Source: Oscillospiraceae bacterium (GTDB lineage: Bacteria > Bacillota > Clostridia > Oscillospirales > Oscillospiraceae). Taken from it: DNA of 13,794 nt. The translations under genes were made by a program, and so were the position numbers. Positions 1-5,956 of this stretch are shown one piece after another; the stretch's first letter is position 1, and every line of letters begins with the position of its first letter. The stretch lies in the NCBI GenBank assembly GCA_016293265.1, contig JAEDEN010000045.1:1-13794 (forward strand), given 5' to 3'. The notes below the pieces were generated by a model. It saw only the letters and a program-made list of their open reading frames with translations, was not told the origin of the DNA and made no database searches.

Positions 1-98
1 CATATTTTCCTACCAGGGGCTTTTTTGTGCTGTCCGTACAATTTGGGGCAGTTCAGATGTGCCGCGGAGGGTGCTTTTTTCGCGGGAAAGGGGAGGGA

Positions 99-590
99 TC
101 ACAGGACCTTCCGGAAGCGCCAGCCGCGCTCCGTTTTCTCATACGCCTGAAAACCGGCGCCCTCGAAGCAGCGCCGGGAGGCGCTGTTCCAGTCGTAGAT
201 CTCAGAGACGAAGAGCTCCCGGTATCCCAGCGCCGCGCCCCGGCGGCAAAGGGTCTCCACCACCTGGCGGCCGATGCCCCGGCCCCGGACGCCGGGATCT
301 CCCAGGACGATGGGCATGTCCTCCTGCCAGAAGGTCACGTCCCCCACCGGGCGGAAGGTCCCATTCTCCCGCAGCTCGATCCAGTAGAGCTCGCCGCGGG
401 CGTCCAGGAATTCATACATCCGCCGCAGTCTCTCCAGGGTGTAGGGCCGGCGGTCTCCGTCCACCAGCCAGACGGTCTCCCCGTCCTGGTACCAGGGCAG
501 GGCCAAGGAGAGGGCGCCGTCATAGCGGCGCAGACGCAGGGCCTCAGAGATAGGCAGTATTTCCGGTTGTGCAATGGTGGGAATAGGCAT
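99..590 (-). CDS. GNAT-family N-acetyltransferase
   Basis: A 163-residue single-domain protein, normal size for a GNAT acetyltransferase, expected to move an acetyl group from acetyl-CoA to an amine in the cytoplasm. The acetyl-CoA pyrophosphate loop is visible as VRGRGIGRQV (residues 101-110, the R/Q-x-x-G-x-G type). It is followed by the usual late motif YDWNSASRRCFEGAGF (132-147). The start is supported by an AAAGGAAG ribosome site just upstream of the ATG. The gene lies 18 nt downstream of the LysR gene on the same strand, so the two are probably co-transcribed. The acceptor substrate cannot be read from the sequence. Family assignment is firm; specific role unknown. Confidence 0.88.
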   Translation of the reverse strand: MPIPTIAQPEILPISEALRLRRYDGALSLALPWYQDGETVWLVDGDRRPYTLERLRRMYEFLDARGELYWIELRENGTFRPVGDVTFWQEDMPIVLGDPGVRGRGIGRQVVETLCRRGAALGYRELFVSEIYDWNSASRRCFEGAGFQAYEKTERGWRFRKVL

Positions 591-608
591 GAAGCACTTC
601 CTTTCTTC

Positions 609-1526
609 TCACAGCGCCGGCGGGTCCTCCTCCGTGGGGAAGGCGGCGATGAGCTGCCGCAGGGGCGCACTGCAGTCCCGCTCCTTCCAGACAAGGATCA
701 TTCCGGTGTGGAGACCTTCGATCTCCAGGCAGCGGAGCTCCGGGTTGTCTGCCTCAAAGATGAAGCGGTTGGAGAGGATGATGCCCCGGTGGGTGCGCAG
801 CAGCGTCTCCATCATGGAGCGGAAACCCGGCAGCAGGGTCTGGATGCGGGGCTGGAAGCCGTGCTGGGCGCAGCGGCGGTAGACATACTCAAAGTAGGAG
901 GCGTTCTCCGTGGGGGAGAGCATGATGAGCTCCTGCTCTCTGAGGTCCTCCATCCGCAGCGTCTCCCGCCCCGCCAGGGGATGGGAGCGGTGCATGATGG
1001 CAAGGTTCGGCACCATGACGCAGGTCTTCCAGGCAAGACCCATCCGCTCCACTACCGGCGTCTCATAGAAGCCGGTAATGGTGAGATCCAGCTCCCCGGT
1101 CTCCAGCCGCGGGAGGAGCTGGTTGGCGGGCACCACATGGTAGCTCAGCTCCACCTCCGGGCAGCGGCGGGAGAAGTTCTCCAGATACGGGGCCTCCCAG
1201 CCGGAGATCAGGGAGTCCGGCACGCCGATGGTAAAGCAGACCCGCTGGTCCTGATAGCGGCGCTCCGCCTCCTGCACGGCGGCGGTGAGGGAGCCCATGA
1301 GCCCCTGCCAGCGCTCATAGAGGTACTGGCCGGACTCCGTCAGCGTCAGATGCCCCCGGCTCCGGAGAAAGAGCGGGAAGCCCAAAGCCCCCTCCATCCC
1401 GGCGATGGATTTGCTGACAGCGGACTGGGTGGTGTGGAAGAAAGCGGCGGTGGCGGTAAAGCTGCGGAACTCCGCAGCCTTCAGGAAAAGCTGGATTTGG
1501 TTGAGGGAGAGATCAGAGAGCGGCAT
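609..1526 (-). CDS. LysR-family transcriptional regulator
   Basis: A 305-residue protein of typical LysR length. The N-terminal winged helix-turn-helix spans about residues 5-64: LSLNQIQLFLKAAEF, then FHTTQSAVSKSIAGME as the recognition region, then LGFPLFLRSRG. The rest fits the periplasmic-binding-protein-like effector domain. An AAAGGAG ribosome site precedes the ATG at 1526. The gene is divergent from the ygeY-type hydrolase, with a shared intergenic region carrying a T-N11-A palindrome at 1589-1605. That layout is classic for a LysR regulator controlling its neighbour and itself. The co-inducer is unknown; a purine-derived or amino-acid metabolite is conceivable from the neighbour, but this is inference. 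Confidence 0.93.
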   Translation of the reverse strand: MPLSDLSLNQIQLFLKAAEFRSFTATAAFFHTTQSAVSKSIAGMEGALGFPLFLRSRGHLTLTESGQYLYERWQGLMGSLTAAVQEAERRYQDQRVCFTIGVPDSLISGWEAPYLENFSRRCPEVELSYHVVPANQLLPRLETGELDLTITGFYETPVVERMGLAWKTCVMVPNLAIMHRSHPLAGRETLRMEDLREQELIMLSPTENASYFEYVYRRCAQHGFQPRIQTLLPGFRSMMETLLRTHRGIILSNRFIFEADNPELRCLEIEGLHTGMILVWKERDCSAPLRQLIAAFPTEEDPPAL

Positions 1527-1552
1527 ATCGGTGGCTCCTTTCTTACCTCTCC

Positions 1553-1581
1553 ATTCTACAGGGAAGGGAAGAAATTCGCAA
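1553..1581 (-). promoter_or_regulatory. Predicted sigma-A promoter of the LysR-GNAT unit
   Basis: On the minus strand, TTGCGA (1581-1576) and TAGAAT (1558-1553) are separated by exactly 17 nt. Transcription would start near 1546, about 20 nt before the LysR start codon. The -35 is imperfect (4 of 6) and lies next to the palindrome at 1589-1605, which fits autoregulation. Confidence 0.55.
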
Positions 1582-1588
1582 GAGGGAA

Positions 1589-1605
1589 GATTCCAAACAG
1601 GAATC
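1589..1605. promoter_or_regulatory. Candidate LysR operator (T-N11-A palindrome)
   Basis: GATTCC-AAACA-GGAATC is a perfect 6-bp inverted repeat that contains a T-N11-A core (1591-1603). Its centre, 1597, is about 63 nt upstream of the predicted ygeY transcription start (near 1660) and just upstream of the LysR -35. This is the expected position for the recognition site of a LysR-type activator that also represses itself. The repeat is seen directly; binding by this LysR is inferred. Confidence 0.6.
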
Positions 1606-1624
1606 CTCCATTCCGAAGCCTCGC

Positions 1625-1653
1625 TTTACAAACCGGGGGAGACCTGCTATCAT
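1625..1653 (+). promoter_or_regulatory. Predicted sigma-A promoter of the ygeY-type gene
   Basis: TTTACA (1625-1630) and TATCAT (1648-1653) have a 17-nt spacer. The start would be near 1660, giving an untranslated leader of about 160 nt before the ATG at 1820. The palindrome at 1589-1605 lies 19 nt upstream of the -35. Confidence 0.6.
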
Positions 1654-1719
1654 AGCTTCTGTAAAGAACGCGGGGGATTGTTGGCTTCCCCGCGGATACC
1701 CTCCTCTCAAATTTCCCAA

Positions 1720-1759
1720 GACGAAAGCGGCCTCTTCCCGTGAGAGACCGCCTTTCGTC
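1720..1759 (+). promoter_or_regulatory. Stem-loop in the ygeY leader
   Basis: GACGAAAGCGG (1720-1730) pairs with CCGCCTTTCGTC (1748-1759) with one bulged base, and a short CTC/GAG helix can add inside. There is no U-run after it, so it is not a canonical terminator. It could stabilise the leader or attenuate transcription; function unknown. Confidence 0.45.
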
Positions 1760-1819
1760 GTACCTGGAACCCTGACCCTGGATTAACCGAGGATACTATT
1801 TCATGAACGGAGGACGCCT

Positions 1820-3088
1820 ATGGAACGCAAGGAACTGACCCGGAAGATCGAAGAGACTGTGGAGAGCCTCAGGGACGAGCTGGTGGCCCTGGCCTGCGAC
1901 ATCTTCGCCATCCCAACCCAGAACCCGCCGGGAAACAACTACCTGGAGTGTACTGCCGCCATCGGAAAATGGATGGAGCGCATCGGCATGGAGGTGGAGT
2001 TCGTGGACGTGCCGGAGGAGCGCCTTGGGGAGCTGGCCCCCCACGGGGAAGGCCTGCCCCGCCGCAGCGTCATCGGCTATCTGGGGGACCGGAACGCCCG
2101 GCCTAATATCCACTTTACCGGCCACTATGACGTGGTGCCCGAGGGCACTGGCTGGAGCACCGATCCCTACGGCTGCGAGATCCGGGACGGCAACATCTAC
2201 GCCCGGGGCAGCGCCGACCAGAAGAGCGGCATCGTCTCGGAGCTCATCGCCGCCTGGGCCCTGAAGAAGGCCGGCATCCCCCTGCGGGGCACGGTCATCG
2301 CCTCTGCCACGCCGGATGAGGAGAGCGGCGGCCAGGCAGGCGTCGGGTATTTGGTGGAGCAGGGGTATCTCACGAAGGAGAGCACCGATTACTGCGTCAT
2401 CACCGAGTGCCTGGACGTGGACAAGGTCTGCATCGGCCACCGGGGGACGCTTTGGTTTGAGGTCCACATTACCGGAAAGCAGAGCCACGGCAGTATGCCC
2501 AGCGAGGGCGTCAACGCCCTGGTCTTTGCACAGAAGCTGATGAACGTCATCGACAGCGACATCCGCCCCCTCATCGCCCAGCCCACGCCGCTGCCGGTGA
2601 ATCCCCCGGCCTGCCGCTATACCACCCTCTCACCCACCATCCTCTCCGCTGGTTCCAAGGTGAACACCGTCCCCGGCGAGGCTGTCATCGGCTTTGACTG
2701 GCGGCTGAACCCGGAGCTCAGCGTCTCCTGGGCCAGGGAGCAGATCATCGCGGCCTGTGAGAAGGTGAAGGCGGAAATGCCCGGCAGCGACTACTCCATC
2801 CGCTACCTGGGCCAGGACAACCCTACCCTGGTGCCGGATGACACGGATCTTGTGAAGACCTTCCTCCGGAGCGGGAAGGACGTCCTGGGGAAGGACATGG
2901 AGTTCTCCGTCAGCCCCGGCATGGACGACCAGAAGTACGTGGTGCAGGTGGGGAAGCTCCAAAACTGCATCGTCTATGGTCCCGGCCGCCTGACCCTGGC
3001 CCACAAGGCTGACGAGTTCGCCAACATCCAGGAGATGCTGGACGCCGCCAAGATCATGGCCATCAGCGCCGCGGAATTGCTTTCTTAA
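1820..3088 (+). CDS. ygeY: YgeY-type M20 metallohydrolase (selenium/purine-linked)
   Basis: A 422-residue M20 (ArgE/DapE/CPG2-type) two-metal amidohydrolase, expected to be cytoplasmic and to cleave an N-acyl or amide bond. Metal-site motifs are in order: GHYDVV (His102, Asp104), GSADQKSG (Asp133), the base and ligand pair in PDEESGG (Glu167/Glu168), a likely ligand at TEC (Glu196), and the C-terminal LAHKADE (His395). The dimerisation lid contains the conserved QSHGSMP (221-227). GGAGG ends 6 nt before the ATG, fixing the start. Overall sequence fits the YgeY subfamily, which co-occurs with ygfK, ssnA and selenium-dependent molybdenum hydroxylases and is implicated in anaerobic purine breakdown. 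ygfK and ssnA are in this same window. The exact substrate is not settled by the sequence. Confidence 0.88.
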   Translation: MERKELTRKIEETVESLRDELVALACDIFAIPTQNPPGNNYLECTAAIGKWMERIGMEVEFVDVPEERLGELAPHGEGLPRRSVIGYLGDRNARPNIHFTGHYDVVPEGTGWSTDPYGCEIRDGNIYARGSADQKSGIVSELIAAWALKKAGIPLRGTVIASATPDEESGGQAGVGYLVEQGYLTKESTDYCVITECLDVDKVCIGHRGTLWFEVHITGKQSHGSMPSEGVNALVFAQKLMNVIDSDIRPLIAQPTPLPVNPPACRYTTLSPTILSAGSKVNTVPGEAVIGFDWRLNPELSVSWAREQIIAACEKVKAEMPGSDYSIRYLGQDNPTLVPDDTDLVKTFLRSGKDVLGKDMEFSVSPGMDDQKYVVQVGKLQNCIVYGPGRLTLAHKADEFANIQEMLDAAKIMAISAAELLS

Positions 3089-3206
3089 TGTATCCTGAAT
3101 AATAGGAAAAGCCTTGCGGTTCAAGACATAGAAGTCCATTCGTGGTGCAATAAGTGCAGGGAAAACCGCAGGAAGCAGGCAAAAACCTTGCACCTGGAGG
3201 ACAGCT

Positions 3207-3415
3207 CTGTATCGTTGCGGCAATGGTCAGATCAGTCTGGCGGATTTTAGGCAGCCGGTCGGCATGAATCTGAAGGAGAGCAACCGGTGGGGGAAAACGC
3301 ACAGACGATCCCGTGACTGGAGATCGAGAAGCGGTACGCCGCGCTGTTTCCCAACCGCAAGGGCAATGTAGCCAAGCCGCTGCGGCTGGCCCTGGGCGCC
3401 TGCATCATTCAGGCG
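3207..3415 (+). pseudogene. 5' fragment of an IS1182-type transposase
   Basis: The frame from 3207 reads YRCGNGQISLADF, then QPVGMNLKESNRW. After a one-base shift near 3290 it continues as NAQTIP, a TGA at 3314-3316 where family members usually have Trp, LEIEKRYAALFPNRKG, and NVAKPLRLALGACIIQA. This is the recognisable N-terminal start of IS1182-family DDE transposases. Homology stops at about 3415. A GGAGG site lies just upstream, but the start codon is CTG where ATG would be expected. It is a dead remnant with one frameshift, one stop and loss of the catalytic domain. Confidence 0.7.
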
Positions 3416-3419
3416 GTCT

Positions 3420-3499
3420 CCATGAGAAAACGCTGGCCTGTTCCAACACCACTTTGCCAGCTTTTTCAGATTCATAGCAGCATATTTGATACGACTCTC
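3420..3499 (-). pseudogene. C-terminal transposase scrap, inverted
   Basis: On the minus strand the frame reads SRIKYAAMNLKKLAKWCW (about 3496-3443). The (A)AMNLKKLAKW string is a typical C-terminus of IS1182-type transposases. It abuts the plus-strand N-terminal fragment in opposite orientation, so the two are not a simple internal deletion of one copy. Too short to be functional. Assignment rests on a short motif. Confidence 0.5.
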
Positions 3500-3786
3500 C
3501 CATTAAAATAAGATATTTTATACTAGTTCTTGATAAAAAGCTTTCAAAGCTTTTTATAGCGCCGCAGGCGCGTCAAGAACTTATGAGACGGCTTTTGCGG
3601 CAGACTGCCGCAAAAGGGCGACGCTGACAGCGGCGCCTTCTTGATAAAAATCAAAGATTTTTATCAAGAAAGAGTATGAATGGGAACCGCCGCGCTATGC
3701 GCGTCGGTGCGTCTCCTAAGAATCCAACGCGCCGTTGGCGCTATAAAACAAGACAATTGTCTTGTTTTTCATGGATTCTAGTATGA
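3487..3786. repeat. MITE-like palindromic repeat, copy A (carries a nested insert)
   Basis: Begins TGATACGACTCTCCC and ends GGATTCTAGTATGA. Apart from an internal insert at 3521-3679, it matches copy B at 7421-7562 with about six differences over 141 nt. The ends are related as inverted repeats (TGATACGA against TCATACTA). Inside are several perfect hairpins: CAACG-CGC-CGTTG (3725-3737), a 24-nt palindrome centred on AATT (3745-3768), and AGAATCC/GGATTCT (3719-3725 with 3773-3779). There is no coding capacity, so any movement would need a transposase supplied elsewhere. Confidence 0.75.
3521..3679. mobile_element. Nested palindromic element inserted in repeat A
   Basis: This 159-nt block is absent from copy B. 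Its first 19 nt (TACTAGTTCTTGATAAAAA) and the inverse of 3658-3676 (TACTCTTTCTTGATAAAAA) match at 17 of 19 positions. Inside lie three strong hairpins: 11-bp arms at 3533-3543/3547-3557, 11-bp arms at 3592-3602/3606-3616, and 15-bp arms at 3638-3652/3656-3670. It splits the right arm of the CCCATTAAAA/TTTTAATGGG palindrome that is intact in copy B. No clean target duplication is visible, so deletion from copy B remains possible. Confidence 0.6.
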
Positions 3787-3877
3787 GTCTCACCCAGGCG
3801 GTGCCCCGGGCCAGACCTCGGTGGTGTGTATAACGCATACCGTGTTTTTCATTTTAAATCAGTATCAAAGGAGAACA

Positions 3878-3908
3878 CAAAGAGCCCTGCCATCCGCGGG
3901 GCTCTTTG
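3878..3908. other. 10-bp hairpin, terminator-like without U-run
   Basis: CAAAGAGCCC (3878-3887) pairs perfectly with GGGCTCTTTG (3899-3908) around an 11-nt loop. Neither side is followed by a clear T-run. It lies just after a GTATCAAAGGA string that also occurs at 7328-7338, again a short distance before a hairpin, which suggests a shared repeat boundary. It may be a weak bidirectional terminator. Confidence 0.4.
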
Positions 3909-3984
3909 ACTGTTTGCGGAAGGCAAAGGGAGGAAAACTTCCCCTCCCCCGGAAATACACGGAAAGATTGTAACCAAAGGAGCC

Positions 3985-4013
3985 TTGACTGGCTTTTCCG
4001 GAAAGACTATCAT
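3985..4013 (+). promoter_or_regulatory. Predicted promoter of the MBOAT-DHHW operon
   Basis: TTGACT (3985-3990) and TATCAT (4008-4013) with a 17-nt spacer form one of the better promoters in the window. The spacer contains a perfect 10-bp palindrome, TTTCCGGAAA (3995-4004), which could be an operator. Transcription from near 4020 would read through about 520 nt of structured leader into the acyltransferase gene at 4541. No better-spaced promoter was found closer to that gene. Confidence 0.55.
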
Positions 4014-4023
4014 AATGTCTGCT

Positions 4024-4152
4024 GAAGAAACCGCTTTGCGGTTTCTTCGCGCGGCGGCCGCGCAATTCCATAAAAACGGCTCCTTTGCGCCGCTTTTATG
4101 GAATTCAGCCATTGCTGCAATGCGTATTTCCACGGGAGCGCCGCAGCGCTCC
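4024..4152. repeat. Cluster of three strong hairpins at the start of the leader
   Basis: GAAGAAACCGC/GCGGTTTCTTC (4024-4034 with 4038-4048) has an 11-bp stem and a 3-nt loop. AATTCCATAAAA (4064-4075) pairs with TTTTATGGAATT (4094-4105), extended by CGGC/GCCG inside one mismatch, giving a 16-bp hairpin. GGAGCG/CGCTCC (4135-4140 with 4147-4152) forms a third. They resemble the palindromic repeat modules at 3559-3740 and 7100-7500 in style. They may be mobile repeat debris or part of a transcribed regulatory leader. Confidence 0.55.
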
Positions 4153-4192
4153 AGGGGAAGGTGCAAGGCTTGTGGGTATCCTCGGTTAACAG

Positions 4193-4430
4193 GGCAAGCA
4201 CGGGTTTTCTGGGCGGAAGCGACCGACAGCTTCGTCTTCCGCCTTGCCGGGCGCTAGCCCGGCGGCTTCGTAATCCTCGCCGGCCGCTGCTTCCGCTCCC
4301 GAAAAACTCCGAAGGACTTTCCGGCGAGCAAAAATTGGCGCTGGCGAGGAAGAGGACAGCAGCGGGCTGCCGCCCACTCAGGACGAGGACGACGTCCAGC
4401 GCCGATTTGGGCCGCCGGAAAGCGTATCGG
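4193..4430 (+). ncRNA. Candidate structured leader RNA upstream of the MBOAT gene
   Basis: The core is a long imperfect inverted repeat in which three helices stack in order: CCGA/TCGG (4309-4312 with 4427-4430), CTTTCCGGCG/CGCCGGAAAG (4317-4326 with 4413-4422), and GGCGCTGG/CCAGCGCC (4337-4344 with 4396-4403). They are separated by near-symmetric internal loops. Upstream, GGCGGAAG/CTTCCGCC (4212-4219 with 4236-4243) can be extended by GGCAA/TTGCC. That extension uses bases also needed by GCCGGGC/GCCCGGC (4246-4252 with 4257-4263), so the two folds compete. No reading frame with a ribosome site covers the region. It matches no riboswitch class that I recognise. Real RNA or GC-rich chance pairing cannot be separated without relatives. 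Confidence 0.35.
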
Positions 4431-4540
4431 CCCTTGTCAGCCGAGGGTATCATAGGCAGTGTCCACCGTCTGCGGACGGCGGCAGTTGACTTTCCGCGCT
4501 CCGGCGCTTCCGGTATCCTATTTGCGGCAGGAGGAATTCC

Positions 4541-5944
4541 ATGGTCTTTTCCACCCCCATCTTTCTCTTTTACTTTTTGGCGGCGACGCTGCTGGTCTAT
4601 TATCTGGTGCCGAGGCGCGGCCGCAACGCGGTGCTGCTGCTCTCGTCCCTCTTTTTCTACTTCTGGGGGGAGCGGGTTTATACCGTCATCATGCTCTTCT
4701 CCACCGTCATCGACTATACCCATGGACTTCTTGTGGAGCACTGCAAGGAGAAGGGGAACCTCAAGGGGGCCAAGTGGGCCGTGGCCTCCTCCATGCTCTG
4801 CAATTTAGGCATCCTCTTCTTCTTCAAGTACTACGACTTCCTGGCGGAGAGCCTGCAGGCCATCGGCCTGGGTTTTCTCCCGGTACTGGGCATCCACCTG
4901 CCCATCGGCATCAGCTTCTACACCTTCCAGACCATGAGCTACACCGTCGATGTCTACCGGGGGGATGCCCGGGCCCAGCGGAACATCCTGAATTTCGGCA
5001 CCTTTGTGACCCTCTTCCCCCAGCTGGTAGCGGGTCCCATCATCAAGTATAAGGACCTGGGGGAGCAGATCGACCGCCGGGAGTACCGGGCTGACCGATT
5101 TGCCTCCGGCGTGCAGATCTTTACCGTGGGCATGTCGAAAAAGCTGCTCCTGGCCAACAACGTGGGGCAGCTCTGGGATGTCTGCCAGGCGACGGCTATC
5201 CCCGACCTCACGGTGGCGGGGGCGTGGCTGGGGGTCCTGGCCTACACTTTCCAGATCTACTTCGACTTCTCCGGCTACTCGGACATGGCCACGGGTCTCG
5301 GGCGGATGCTGGGCTTTGAGTTCCTGCCCAACTTCAACTACCCCTATATCTCCCGCAGCATCACGGAGTTCTGGCGGCGCTGGCACATCTCCCTTTCTAC
5401 CTGGTTTCGGGAGTACCTCTATATTCCCCTGGGGGGCAACCGCTGCTCGAAAGCCAAGTGGATGCGGAACCTCTTCCTTGTGTGGGCGGCCACCGGCATC
5501 TGGCACGGAGCCAGCTGGAATTTCCTTCTCTGGGGTCTCTACTTCTGGGCCTTGCTGCTGCTGGAGAAGTTCCTGCTGGCAAAGCCCCTGTCCCGTGCCC
5601 CGGCGGCGGTGGGGCATATCTATACCCTGCTCCTTGTAATGGTGAGCTGGGCCATCTTCGCCATGGAGGATTTCTCCCGCCTGGGGGCCTATCTCCGGGT
5701 AATGTTCGGCTTTGGCGGCGCGCCCCTTGCCAGCGCCACCTTCGGCTACTACTTCCGGAGCTATCTCCCGGTGCTGCTGATCGCCGCCGTGGCGTCCACG
5801 CCTCTCGCCGCCCGACTCTGGCGGAAGCTCCCGGTGCGGGCGGCCCAGATGTTGGGGACCCTCGCCATTCTGGCGGGCCTTGCCCTCTGCACCGCCTACC
5901 TTGTGGCGGGGACCTACAACCCCTTCCTCTATTTCCGTTTCTAA
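4541..5944 (+). CDS. MBOAT-family O-acyltransferase (AlgI/DltB/PatA-like)
   Basis: A 467-residue polytopic membrane protein of the usual length for AlgI-type acyltransferases. These enzymes pass an acyl group, usually acetyl, across the membrane to extracytoplasmic polysaccharide or wall polymers. Hydrophobic helices start at residues 4-22 and recur throughout. Signature regions are PIGISFYTFQTMSYTVDVYR (121-140), GPI (165-167), FDFSGYSDMATGLGRMLGF (241-259), EFWRRWHISLSTWFREYLYI (276-295, with His282), LGGNR (297-301), and the invariant catalytic His322 in GIWHGASWNFLLWGLYF. AGGAGG precedes the ATG. The DHHW gene follows 12 nt after the stop, the usual acyltransferase/partner pair. The polymer modified is unknown. 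Long-chain acyl or D-alanyl transfer cannot be excluded, but the dlt genes are absent here. Confidence 0.93.
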   Translation: MVFSTPIFLFYFLAATLLVYYLVPRRGRNAVLLLSSLFFYFWGERVYTVIMLFSTVIDYTHGLLVEHCKEKGNLKGAKWAVASSMLCNLGILFFFKYYDFLAESLQAIGLGFLPVLGIHLPIGISFYTFQTMSYTVDVYRGDARAQRNILNFGTFVTLFPQLVAGPIIKYKDLGEQIDRREYRADRFASGVQIFTVGMSKKLLLANNVGQLWDVCQATAIPDLTVAGAWLGVLAYTFQIYFDFSGYSDMATGLGRMLGFEFLPNFNYPYISRSITEFWRRWHISLSTWFREYLYIPLGGNRCSKAKWMRNLFLVWAATGIWHGASWNFLLWGLYFWALLLLEKFLLAKPLSRAPAAVGHIYTLLLVMVSWAIFAMEDFSRLGAYLRVMFGFGGAPLASATFGYYFRSYLPVLLIAAVASTPLAARLWRKLPVRAAQMLGTLAILAGLALCTAYLVAGTYNPFLYFRF

Positions 5945-5956
5945 GGAGGTGAGCCC

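Noticed and set aside
27..1655. A 542-codon plus-strand frame over the GNAT and LysR genes
   Set aside because: It spans two well-supported minus-strand genes and their promoter region, has compositionally odd translation and no ribosome site.
4486..4519. A possible second promoter just upstream of the MBOAT gene (TTGACT ... TATCCT)
   Set aside because: The spacer is 22 nt, too long for a standard sigma-A promoter, and no alternative -10 at 16-18 nt was found.
4098..4808. Plus- and minus-strand open frames over 4010-4808
   Set aside because: Translations are rich in Arg/Ser/Pro or palindrome-derived, have no ribosome sites, and overlap the MBOAT gene or hairpins. Treated as structured non-coding DNA.
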